Source: Fomitopsis serialis (lineage: Eukaryota; Basidiomycota; Agaricomycetes; Polyporales; Fomitopsidaceae). From it: a stretch of DNA of 64,000 bases. The first letter of the stretch is position 1; each line of letters starts with the position of its first letter. A program made the translations under genes and the position numbers. A model generated the notes under the pieces. It was not told the DNA's origin. It saw only the letters and a program-made list of their open reading frames with translations, and ran no database searches. Positions 11,104-21,107 of the stretch are shown piece after piece. The stretch covers positions 248,001 through 312,000 of the forward strand of contig NW_025954996.1 in the NCBI RefSeq assembly GCF_022376445.1, read 5' to 3'.

Positions 11104-13130
11104 ATGAAGCCGAAGATACAGACACTTCTACAATGGTCCTCAGATAATGGTCTACGACTGAACTCATCCCTGCAAATACGGACGAACGACGCCAACGATT
11201 CCGAGATCGCTGTGTTTTCTAATGCGCCCATCAATAAGAATGAAATAGGTCAATATGGATGCGGGCTGCGACCAATCGAATGCGCTCGGCTGACCGTTGG
11301 CTTGTTCTAGTCGCCTCAATACCGAAGGCTGCCATTCTCTCCGTCCGGTCCTGCGCGCTTGTATACAAGATCCCATCTGTGCCATATGGCCTTGGTGCAC
11401 AGCTTGCGCTCTCGCTTGCTCTGTGCTATGAACTGTGAGTGTATGTGCTCTCCCTGCCCGTTTCTGACAGGAGATACGACTGACTGTGCTCAAGTGCGCA
11501 GGGCACTGTGTCGCGCTGGCACGGTTACTTGCAATCCTTGCCGTCAAGCATGGTGCCCATAGCACTCCTTTGGGATGCCCATGATGCATTTGATGCAGAC
11601 GCCGATGGTGAAGAGGCGAATTGCTGGATCGTTGGTACAGAAGTGGAAAGGGCATTGCGCAGCGAAGAGAACCAGAATCCGCTGGTGAGTCATCACCACT
11701 AGAGTTGATTTTGGACCAGCCCTCATCGGACCCAAGGACGAAATACGCCAGTACTACTACTCCGTTGCTCGACCTTTGCTGCCTGAAGCGTGCACAATCT
11801 CGCATTTCCTCTACGCGTACTCTCTCGTCAGCTCACGCGCGTTCATGGTCGATGCTTACCATGGGCTCTCCATGGTTCCAATTGCCGACGCGTAAGCGTA
11901 AATCTCCGTCTCGCAACTGCATGCTCTGACCTTGTGACCTACAGATTCAATCACATCACGGAGAATCATGTCCATTTGGAGGTAGGTAAGAATCCGAATG
12001 GTTGTCTTACGCCAGCGTTCAACGTACCTCACCACACATTCTTCTCAGTGTGACTACGATGTCTGCCCCGTTTGTGGCTCCGTCGCTGAATGTCCTCACG
12101 ATCGCGACGACGTACCGCCATCTTCCAGCGAAGCCATGGACTGGCAGTCCTCATCCGTTCTCTCCGTACCGGATACATGCGACATGGTCGCAAACAGGCC
12201 CATTCCACCTCTAAGTGAGGTATTCAACACCTATGGCGCGCGCAGGAGCAATGCGTCCTTGCTGGCATGGTACGGCTTCGCGCTTGACGGGAACGAGAAC
12301 GACACCGTGGGCTGGGACTTCGTAGAGGTCGCTCAGACGCTCCAAGACGGCGGGTCACCATCGGCACAACTCTCGGAACAGTCATACAAGAAGGTACTAC
12401 ATGCCTGGTTGTCCACGCTTGGGTCGATGGTCGCCGACGACAGCAGGCTGGTGTTCAGACCCGATTTAGACGACACAGACCAGAGGAATTTCGCAGGACC
12501 GTCAACGGTGCTGTGTATCAATAGTGACGCGCAAATGAGCGAGTATCTATGGGTGTATCTCGCCGTACGCGCTGCTTTTGAGACAGCTGACAGTCGAAAC
12601 GCGTCGGATCTCTTGCAAGAAACTCTAGGCTCTGAGGACACCGAGAGACTTGTCGCACTGCTCGGATCGGTCATGGACGAACAAGTCCATCTGGAGAAGG
12701 CGCTAGAAGCTGAGAATGGGGAGGACATCGACGTTGACACGGATGACCGCCTGGATAACGAGAGCAAGAATAGGGTAGGTCGATTCCCCCAATACTCGAG
12801 CGTGACTATGTCGTGCTGACCTGACCATCTGTTAGTCTCATCGTATCCTATCGCGAATCGCGGACTTGGCTATCAAATTATGCCAGCACAGGATATCCAG
12901 CATCGGGAAGCATCCGGATCTCAGTACGGCACAACTTGGGGATGCACTCGACGTATGTTATCACCTCAGTCACCGTCTGTATTCCTCTCTGAGGCGAGGT
13001 AATACAGGGCATTCCTGAAGGCAAGCCCAAAACACGCTTGGCACTCGCGCAAGTTCTTGCCGAGAGGTCCATATTGGAGGGTTGTCAGACGGGCTGGCAG
13101 GAGCTACGTGATACCTTGCCTGAGGCTTGA
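11104..13130 (+). CDS. SET domain protein-lysine N-methyltransferase (SETD6/Rkm-like)
   Basis: Predicted S-adenosylmethionine-dependent lysine methyltransferase of the split-SET (Rubisco LSMT/SETD6/Rkm) type. The ATG at 11104 begins MKPKIQTLLQWSSDNG. Exon 2 reads SIPKAAILSVRSCAL, the family's early SET stretch. Exon 3 has SRWHGYLQSLP and VPIALLWD, then GTEVERALRSEE. Later exons give SLVSSRAFMVDAYHGLSMVPIADAFNHITENHV, which includes the catalytic NH motif, and EVFNTYGARRSNASLLAWYGF, the NTYG post-motif. A Cys pair (CPVCGSVAECPHD) lies between them. The C-terminal helical region continues to LRDTLPEA and TGA at 13128-13130. An alternative splice at about 13109 could extend the protein through SLELLTQDQTRLTIVSDVAQ. 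The join near 11690-11725 is uncertain. Substrate unknown; family members methylate ribosomal and other proteins. Confidence 0.82.
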
Positions 13131-13598
13131 TGTTGTCGTAGCAGTCATTGGAGCTATTGACGCAGGATCAAACGAGACTGACAATTGTGTCCGACGTGGC
13201 GCAGAATGGTACGTTCTCTCTGCGCTGTCATGACTGTGATCGTCAGCGATAGACTGCTGAGTACACTCACCTTAACAGCGCCATTCAGTTGCTCCCGTTA
13301 GCTAGTCGCCCGGAGTGATGCTACTCCATCACGACAAGCCACTGAATGTTGTGCTGCATAACAGAAGATAATCCAACTACCTGTCCTTGTCGATGTCCTT
13401 TGACATCTATGATGTCCACGCCTGTCAAATTGACGGTGTCAGAGGAAGCGCGCACTGTTGCGGCGGCTGTGCGAGCCTATTCATCTGATAAGTTAACTAA
13501 CACATAAGCTCGCCCGTTACTCCGCCCCAGATCGTCTCCCTCGTGCGTTGTCCCGAGGTCGCTACTGGCTCTACATTGTTCACTGACCCTCGTTATTG
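13131..13598. other. Region between the SET gene and the F-box-like gene
   Basis: About 470 bp. The first 75 bp may belong to an alternative last exon of the SET gene (a splice from about 13109 to 13155). The rest has no conserved coding stretch and probably holds the 3' UTR and the next promoter. Confidence 0.4.
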
Positions 13599-15154
13599 AT
13601 GGCCTGCTTGAAGTACGCACTCCGTCGTTCTGTATTCTGCTGGTTCAAATACTGATTATCCAAGCATATCGATAGCCTCAGCAATGTGCAATCAGTCAGC
13701 CGTACTCAAACGTCTCTGGCTGCGAAGCAGCGCCTGCCACTAGAGGTTCAGGAACGCGTCCTAGACTTTGTTGCTGGGTCGATGGACAGTCGCGAGACGA
13801 TGAAAGCATGTATAACAACATGCAAAGCTTGGACTCCACGCTGTCGCTTCCACCTTCTGTACGAAGTGCACCTACGCAGCCGGCAGGAGGTGTTTTCGTT
13901 TGCCAGGCTCCTGGATTCGAATCCTCATTTCCGCAACGAGGTTGTCTATGCTCATATCGGGTCGCGGGAAGGAACACCACAGCCTATCGAGTACGTGGAG
14001 TCCTTCGCGGCTCGATTTGCGGGAAAGCTGCCTGCGGTACATCATCTGATGATACGCAATGCGGAAATGAAGCCGACCAACCTTCGCCTGGATAGCCACC
14101 TCCACTTCTCCAGCTTCGTCTCGCTCAGAGAGCTCTCGTTGATGGGAATCCTGTTCCGGACGCCGACGATGTTTCTTCGCACCGTGTGCTGTTTTCCTGG
14201 GGTAACCCTACTCCAGTGCACGGATGTAGACATACAGGAGGAACACCGGCCTGGCCTTCATCCAGTCACTGTTCCTAGCATCCGGCATCTAGGCGTGGAT
14301 GGGAGCTCACCATCAATTGAAAAAGTCATTCATACCTTCGTCAGCGGATCGCTCTCGGTCGCCCTCCGTACTATCGTCCTTGGATATCGCACCGCAGTTC
14401 CTCTCCAAGAGCTCACAGGTGTGGTCCAGCGCCTATTGGATGCTGCTGGCCCATCTCTCCGCACGTTCAGTTCCGTCGTCGACGAGACCAAGCTCAAGCT
14501 CGACGAACGCATTGGTATGCGTTTGCAATGATTGAATTGTCTCTCGACTGAAATTCTAGCACTCGCAGAGCAGTATATCAACTTTACACCAAACACGCGC
14601 CTGGAGCGCATCATCATCCGCATTCCTGTCAAAGACCAACCTATCCTCTCGTGGATCTCTCACGTACTCTCTTCCATCACCTTTGACAGTGACGGGGAAG
14701 TATGCCTGATATTTAACGTCGATGCTGGAGACAACACTCCTCTAGTCTTACAAAGTTTGCTCATTCGGCTTCAAGACTCGGTCTGCTCTGAGATCGAAGC
14801 TGTCATGTTTCTGCCCGGATTCACGAAGCTCAAAAGGCTTTCCGTCGAGCTCTATATCGTGCCGTGGAACATAGCGCTTTCCCAGACCGCCTGGTCAGAA
14901 ACCATCATGACGGCAATGCCTCGACTCCATGCACGGGGAATATTGTAGTGAGTCAGAGTAATGCTTTCGAAAAGAGCACTCATGTTAATGACACTGTGTC
15001 TGCATATAGCCCGTGCATGCGGGTGTTTAATACCTATTCGATGACGGATCAACGTTCATTGCTACGCAGCGGGGTATCAATCATACCAGGTTCCAGCGCG
15101 GCTGAGACCCTTGGCCGGATCTCCCGCCTCAATGACGGGCACACGGAAAGCTAA
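13599..15154 (+). CDS. F-box/LRR-like protein
   Basis: A basidiomycete-type F-box protein, a family greatly expanded in Agaricomycetes and expected to act as substrate adaptors of SCF ubiquitin ligases. The reading frame from 13686 gives AKQRLPLEVQERVLDFVAG followed by a conserved Cys/Trp segment (CITTCKAWTPRCRFHLLYEV), the usual F-box helix pattern. Leucine-rich stretches then run for about 380 residues (for example FVSLRELSLMGILF). The frame has no ATG before the F-box. A short first exon from the ATG at 13599 (MACL) spliced to 13682 restores one; this is a prediction. One intron lies near 14513-14570. A further splice at 14948/15010 would extend the end to TAA at 15154; without it, translation stops at 14948. 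Confidence 0.65.
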
Positions 15155-15984
15155 GGGTTTAGCGGCGAGATCTTACTAGTAGAACCTCTTCCGATACTAT
15201 GCGGGGCAAGCTAGGTACGGGCTGTCCAAGGTTGGCAAATATCACGTTGCTAATGCGCCGTGACGATTGTCAGGAGTGCACACCACATCGCAACCGTTTC
15301 CGGCTCTTCAGCCTCTCGATTCTCCTGTGTTACCAGCCGAAGGCTTACGTTGGGCAGCATCAGCTTGGGTATCTGTATCAGTAATCAACGTCATTATGGG
15401 TACATTATAACATTGGGAAAAGATTGGTCTCACCAACTTCCGATTCATCCCATAGAGAGGTTTGACGCTTGACAGGGTTTTCTGCCTCGACATATACGAC
15501 GGGGAGAATTGTTAATTTGGTCAACCAGGAATGGACCACACTCACTGTCTGGTGTCAGTCTCGACGTTACAACCGACCCCATCTTTCCTCAGTCTGGGTT
15601 CAAATTGCCTGTATTACCTTACTAAGCTCTTCGCGAGACCAGCGAACGTTGCGGTGCTCTTCTCTGTGTGCCGCGAGAGGGTCCGGGAAGCTGATATGGC
15701 GAACCCAACAAGGAAGAACATCTGAGTCGCATCGTGATGTTGCAGTTTCCACTGCGACGAACAATCAACCAGCGACCGACTGAGACAAGCGCAGTTAGCT
15801 GGTCTGAGTCTGCCTTGAACTTGAGTACGCACATCATGCTCCAAGAAATCATGATCGCTCTCCGGCCCCGGGGAGCTACTGAAGTAAGGTGGTCACATCA
15901 GTGCGATAGTTCGGACTTGAGCTTGAGATTGCGGGCGGGGAACCGGGCCATTCACAGACAGGATAAAATAAATATTGAGACCCG
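15155..15984. other. Intergenic region without recognised genes
   Basis: About 830 bp with short, unconserved reading frames on both strands. A T-rich/A-rich stretch near 15961-15980 lies just past the 3' end of the U6 gene and may serve as its Pol III terminator. Confidence 0.4.
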
Positions 15985-16029
15985 TAGGTCTACCACTCCG
16001 GGAAAGCGTGTCATCCTTGTGCAGGGGCC

Positions 16030-16060
<31 letters not shown>

Positions 16061-16084
16061 TTCGTATGTCACCCCGAAGGGGAC
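15985..16084 (-). ncRNA. U6 spliceosomal small nuclear RNA
   Basis: Read on the minus strand, the segment contains the near-invariant U6 core: AATTGGAACGATACAGAGAA followed by GATTAGCATGGCCCCTG and AAGGATGACACGC. This includes the ACAGAG box that pairs with the 5' splice site and the AGC triad. The 5' end folds as TGTCCCC-TTCG-GGGTGACA, the expected capped stem-loop with one bulged base. One core base differs from the usual form (CTGCACAAGG for CTGCGCAAGG). The 3' boundary is approximate; T-rich sequence follows at about 15965-15980. No intron is seen. U6 catalyses splicing with U2 and U5, which fits the intron-rich genes here. Confidence 0.85.
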
Positions 16085-16398
16085 ATTTCAGATAGTCCGA
16101 ACCGAAGGACATGCAACGGGTCCCTGCCTTGCCTGCAGTCCACGGAGCATCATGTGACTTCAAGAAGCGACTCGTAACTGAGTAACCGGTATGTATCCAG
16201 CGGCGGTATGGCACTCTTCGAGGAGACCTTGGGATTTCGTGACATTGTTAGACTAGTAGTTTTGGGTACCAATTCATCGCGGACTCAATCATCAGAGCTG
16301 ACGACCGATGGCAAGAACTGAGGTCAATCGCCCGGACTAGGTGACCAAATGTATGCGAGTTCAGAATCGCTGCCAGTGCGTCGTCAGACGCCACGCGT

Positions 16399-16460
16399 CG
16401 GTGGCGGCTATTTGTACATGTGATGCAAGAGCCCCGTCCCTGATCGCATTTGGCAATTGC
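16399..16460 (+). repeat. Conserved upstream element of P450 copy A1
   Basis: One of four copies of a roughly 65-bp block. It has a GGTGGCGG stretch, then a spaced GCAAGAGCCCCGTCC and a CATTTGGCAAT-like stretch. It lies about 0.75 kb before the A1 start codon. The other copies lie at 20348-20410, 36867-36935 (reverse) and 44233-44301 (reverse), each 0.7-0.8 kb before a type A P450. Similarity continues weakly from here down to each start codon, so it is part of the duplicated unit. Confidence 0.75.
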
Positions 16461-17068
16461 GACACCTCCTACGTTATTTTACCACGAATTGCTCATCTCG
16501 CCGCCTTCCTTCCCAAGGCTCAGTCCCAATGAACGTACGTGTAGTTTCCGCTAGTAGATATTGGCTTGGTGGAGCGCCATGCTCCCTTCATGAAGAGACC
16601 TTGTCGCGGGTTACGAAGAGTGGCAACTACTATTCGATATGCTCCTCATCCGCCATTGCGCCTGTGCGTGTCGCTTCTTAGAATATACGTGATGATGGTG
16701 CGGCCGAGACCCTTCACAGTGCGGTATCGTTGATGCTGTTGCCACGCCCATTCTTTGCCGCTGTCAGGGACATCATGCAATAGTGCATGTCCGAGCTGCA
16801 CGTCAGCGTTGTCGCCGACATTTCCGTAGTCTTCAATTGAGGTCAACGCGCTATGTAGATTTTCTTCTGTCTGATCTTACGCCGCAGAGGCCCTCACCGA
16901 ACTTTTGTTCGATAGGGTGGCGTACGCCGCCGCATAGGACTTGTGATCGTGGCTCCGGTGGGGCCGCTGCTCGCGAGGCTGAACACTGCATCAGTTTGGT
17001 GTTTATGCCCCGTTGACGTCTCAGTCACAGCGACCGAGTTTGTCTAGATGGGCGGTCCTCTGAACGGC

Positions 17069-17074
17069 TTATAA
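17069..17074 (+). promoter_or_regulatory. Probable TATA box of P450 A1
   Basis: TTATAA about 80 bp before the start codon. It is followed by TTGGCAACTGAC, a stretch also found at the same place in copies A3 and A4, which supports a conserved core promoter. Confidence 0.55.
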
Positions 17075-17152
17075 CCGTATTGGCAACTGACATACTTGTC
17101 ACGCTCCCTTGCTTTTCGAACCGCACTCTCGCTGCTGCCACTAGTCACCGCA

Positions 17153-19251
17153 ATGTACAACCTCGTTATCCTGTGTCTCGTCTCCCTTCTTGCATACGTC
17201 TACAGCGTTAGAAACAGAAGACAACTTTCAGTACCTCCGGGCCCGAGGGGCATCCCCCTCCTGGGCAATGCGCTCCAGCTTCCCAAACAATGTTATTGGC
17301 TCACGTTCGCAGAATGGGCCAAAACATACGGTGAGCATCCACTTGTCCGACCTACAGCATGTTTGACACGGAGGTATCTAGGCCCTGTCATGCACATCTC
17401 TATTGTTTCGAGTCCAATCATCGTATTGAGCTCCCGCGAGGCCATCTCCGACCTTCTTGAGAAGAGGAGCCTCATGTATTCTGATCGTCCGGTGGTCCCC
17501 ATGGCGGGCGAATTGTACGATAACGCATGACTGACGCCTAAGATAATTAATTCATTCGCAATACACAGGGCCGGTATGGAGCAATTCACCGCGTTGGCGC
17601 CGTACGGACAGCGTCATCGGGAAGGACGAAAGCTGATTCTCAGCGCGGTTAGCACTCGCAAAACGCCAGGACTACATATCATTGAAGAATCGAAGACAGC
17701 TGATTTCATCTCAAGGCTAGCCCGTAGCCCATCCGAGCTCCGGTCCCATATTCGATGGTACGTTCACGTTGCAGTGAACGACCAGTGTGACAATAGCGTG
17801 ATCTTTATAACACAGGGTCGTGGCAAGCATCGTACTCCAGATCACTTACGGAATCAATGCGCTCGATTGTGATGACCCTTTCATACGCAGAATGGAGAGG
17901 GGGTTGAAAGATTTCGACAAAATCTCGGCCCCGGGTGCGTATCTTGTTGATGTGTTCCCCTTTTGTGAGTGCTTCGCGTTTTGAGAAGCATCTTAGCTAA
18001 AGCGGCACAGTGAAGCACATACCAGAGTGGTTTCCAGGAGCGTCTTTCAAGAGGGTAGCGAGAGAATTCAGGAGTCAGGGTCTCCAGTTGGAGAACAAAC
18101 TATACCAGACAGCTCGAGACCAACTGGTACGTCCTCTCGGATTAGATCGCTGCTCGTGAGATTGGATGATGGACATGTGATGTTCATCACATCCTCAGGA
18201 CCACGGAACAGCCACGCATTCGTTCGTGGCCGATTTGCTTGCAAAAAATCATAGTCCTACTCCTGAGGAGCATGAACTGTACCGACAAGTATCTACTCAG
18301 TTCCTCGCTGGTAAGTGCACAAGAGTGTATCCAAGCTCTAATGACGAGTATAAATGTTCTTTCATTGGCAGCCGGCTGGGATACAGTGAGTCATCTAGAG
18401 TTTCTTGCTTTCGGTGGCTTACGCCCCCTCAGACAGTCTCGTCGCTTCTCTCGTTCTTCCTCATCATGGCCCAACATCCTGAAATCCAACGGAAGGCGCA
18501 AGCCGAAGTGGACGCCTCCGTCAGCGGTCGACTACCTAAAATAAGCGACCGTAAAGAGATGCCTTACCTCGAAGCTGTGCTCAAAGAGGTCCATCGATGG
18601 AACCCTGCAGTGCCCTTAGGTGCGTCGAGGCATTGCTCATCTACTCAGATGTCGACAACACATGCTTATACTCACGGCTCCGAAGCCTTGCCGCATAACG
18701 TACGCCGTGAAGACGTCTATGCAGGCTTTCGTATTCCCGCTGGTTCCACAGTGTTTGCGAATACTTGGTAAGGCATAATCCCTCCACCGCAGGGTGTTGC
18801 TAACTGACGTTGCGAACAAGGGCTGTGCTCCATGACCCAGCCTTGTATCCTCGTCCCGACGAAGTCATCCCGGAGCGATATCTCGACAAGTCTGGCGAGC
18901 AATCCGACTTGAACCCTGATCCTCGAGACTTTGCCTTTGGCTACGGAAGACGGTATGTACGCGACGCGTGGAGCCACTCAACCCAGGCTCACTTGTACCA
19001 CCTTTCATTGCAGGGTTTGTCCCGGACGGATGCTTGCGGAAGACACCCTGTTCATAGTTGCGGCGTCCGTGCTCGCATCATTCAACATCGGTGATGCTAT
19101 TCCTCGGGAAGGCGAGACGGTCAAATATGGTGGTGGTATTGTTGTAAGGTTTGTCTGTCAATTCTATATGTGTACTAGTTTCTCATCTCGCTATCGTTGC
19201 AGTCACCCGGATGACTTCACATGCACCATTATCCCTCGCCGGTTTGTGTAA
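17153..19251 (+). CDS. Cytochrome P450, type A copy 1 (O-methylsterigmatocystin oxidoreductase-like)
   Basis: Haem-thiolate monooxygenase, ER-anchored by its N-terminal helix ([19 protein letters not shown]). A proline-rich hinge follows ([15 protein letters not shown]). After intron removal it has the I-helix AAGWDT plus TVSSLL, K-helix ExxR in [15 protein letters not shown], and the haem loop [15 protein letters not shown] with the Cys ligand. It ends [12 protein letters not shown] with TGA/TAA at 19251. All exons join in frame, so the copy looks intact. About nine introns are needed, one of them splitting the haem motif between GRR and VCPG. Closest in pattern to fungal CYP64-like and large basidiomycete families such as CYP5144; subfamily and substrate not assignable here. 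A2, A3 and A4 are its paralogues. Confidence 0.9.
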
Positions 19252-19329
19252 AGGAACGGTGAAGCAGATGTACGGTCCCACTTCTTGAGCTCAATATTCC
19301 GTTCGGCGCTGTAATCTACGCGAGATTCC

Positions 19330-19430
19330 TCGAGTCTTGACCTGTAAGTTCTCACTGCATGATAAATTCCGAGCTGCCACCGTCGGCAAGCATGTCTTTG
19401 CAGACCGACTCGGTGTCTTCGCCCTGTGTT
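19330..19430 (+). repeat. Duplicated 3' flank of type A P450 genes
   Basis: The stretch with GACCTG, CTCACTGCATGATAAATT and AAGCATGTCTTTGCAGACCG downstream of A1 reappears on the opposite strand at about 33900-33995 downstream of A3. More weakly it reappears at 23300-23400 after A2 and at 41230-41330 (reverse) after A4. It shows that the duplicated unit extends past the stop codon. Confidence 0.7.
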
Positions 19431-19559
19431 ACATTTTTATTCTGCTGCCACTTGTGGAGCACGGACCTCCTTGCCAGTGTCGGTGTGCACCTACCTGCTT
19501 AGCTGATATGTATATTCTTTCCTTCCTCCAGACGAGTGAGGCGCCGAGTGCGAGTCGGG

Positions 19560-19990
19560 TTGGCCCTCTGCGAGTAGTCGGCCATCTGTGATGAGTCGAT
19601 TTCGGCTGCAGTCCACGTGCAGAACGTGCCCTCGCGCTTCTTCGTGCTGTTGGAGGTCGGGACTCAGCGGGAGCGAGTCTGCATCCTCCGCGCTGAAGAG
19701 TTTGCCATCGGGGCTTATCAGCACGGGGAGGTACGCAAGGTTCGAGCGTGCGAGCGTGACGAGCAGCGCACACTCTGTCAGTCTTCGGGAGCAGGAGGTA
19801 CTCAACTGAGTCGCGTAGAGCGAGGAGCTGTGCCTGGTCATACAGCATCTTCTCAAAGTGCGGCACATGCCACCGCTCGGCAACTGAATACCTCGACACC
19901 GCTCCGCCGACGTGCTAGTCATGCGCGCCGCACGCATGTATCGTGAACACCGCCATCTCAGCCTGGCCCAGTGAGCCTCGGAGCGCGCGA
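19560..19990 (-). pseudogene. Decayed fragment of a YyaL/SSP411-like (DUF255, thioredoxin-domain) gene
   Basis: On the minus strand a frame reads [19 protein letters not shown] and continues [14 protein letters not shown], the hallmark region of the spermatogenesis-associated protein 20 / YyaL family. A shifted frame then reads [16 protein letters not shown] and HEEARGHV, also typical of the family. Only this part of a 700-residue-class protein is present. A TAG interrupts the GxHDxHVGG motif, and two frames are needed to follow the homology. So it is a relic, not a working gene. It lies between P450 copies A1 and A2. Confidence 0.75.
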
Positions 19991-20347
19991 GAGCGACGCG
20001 CGCCTAATCTCTTCCTGCATGCATAGACTAATTCTACGCAGCCCGAGGCACGAGCACTGCTTAAAATGACAGTCTTGTCAGTCCAAAGCTTTCCACGCCC
20101 CCGCATCGCAGGCGTACACTCCATTGTAACAGTCGCTCCAAGAACTGGCATGCTGGTACATGCATGATTTGTGATGGGAGACGCAATGGTGAGTGGCACT
20201 AGTGCTGTCCATAAGTATGAGTTACCGTAGAGAACAGAAAGCTTTCCCACTAGATGCGATTGTCTCCGATCAGCGGCGCGCCCGCGATGGGCGTAAGTTC
20301 CCATTAAGTAGAGTCGTGATAGAGTCTGATAGAGTATATGATGTTAC

Positions 20348-20410
20348 GCGCCGGTGGCGGTTGTTTGTCTTTGTATTGCAAGAGCCCCGTCCTGATCGCA
20401 TTTGGCAATC
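20348..20410 (+). repeat. Conserved upstream element of P450 copy A2
   Basis: Second copy of the block described at 16399-16460 (GGTGGCGGTTGTTTGT, then GCAAGAGCCCCGTCC and GCATTTGGCAAT). It lies about 0.76 kb before the A2 start codon. Confidence 0.75.
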
Positions 20411-21015
20411 GCGCCACATCCTGTTGGTTGGTTGCTAGGTGTTCCACCACGAGCTGCTCATGTCGCCCTCCTTCCTCCGAATTCACAATGATACTTACGT
20501 CCAAATGGATGTGTAGTTCTCGCTTCTAGCTATTGGCTCGGTACGTCGGCGCCTGTCCAAGAGACCTCGTCACGGCTTACGAAGGGCGGCAAAGTGTATC
20601 CGACTCATCCTCCGCATTGCCACCGGCGCGCCTGTACGTGTCGCTTATGCACATTGATCTGCCACCGGCGCTGTGCGCTCAGGGGACATCAGGTAATGAT
20701 GCATGTGCGAGCTGCAAGTCGCTGGTGTTTCCATGTACTCCAAATCCCAGACGACGTGAACGACTGAGACTTTCTTCTTGCTTTCTTCTGTCTTATCTTA
20801 CGCTGCAGAGGTCCTCACGGAATTGCTGTTCGACAGGGTAGCGTACGCCGCCGTACAGTACATGTGATTGTGGCCTCCGAGGGCCTCGGTGGGGCCGCGG
20901 TTCGCGAGACTGAACTCTGCGTCAGTCCGGTCTTCAACCGTTCAGCGCTCAGCGCTCATATCCCATTGACAGCTCAATCAATGCCGCCGAGTTTGCGGTC
21001 CTCCGATGAGCGACC

Positions 21016-21020
21016 TATAA
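21016..21020 (+). promoter_or_regulatory. Probable TATA box of P450 A2
   Basis: CTATAAGTATAATA at 21015-21028, about 90 bp before the ATG, at the same place as in the other type A copies. Confidence 0.5.
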
Positions 21021-21107
21021 GTATAATATGAACCGTGCTGGCGTCCGACGTACTACACATGCTCCCTTGCTTTTCGAGCCGCACTTTCACTGTTGCTAGT
21101 CACTGCA

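Noticed and set aside
16341..16532. A short frame upstream of A1 (with CTCDARAPSL) that resembles a frame upstream of A3
   Set aside because: The upstream regions of A2 and A4 are similar at DNA level but their matching frame is different, so the DNA is conserved and not the peptide. Treated as duplicated promoter sequence.
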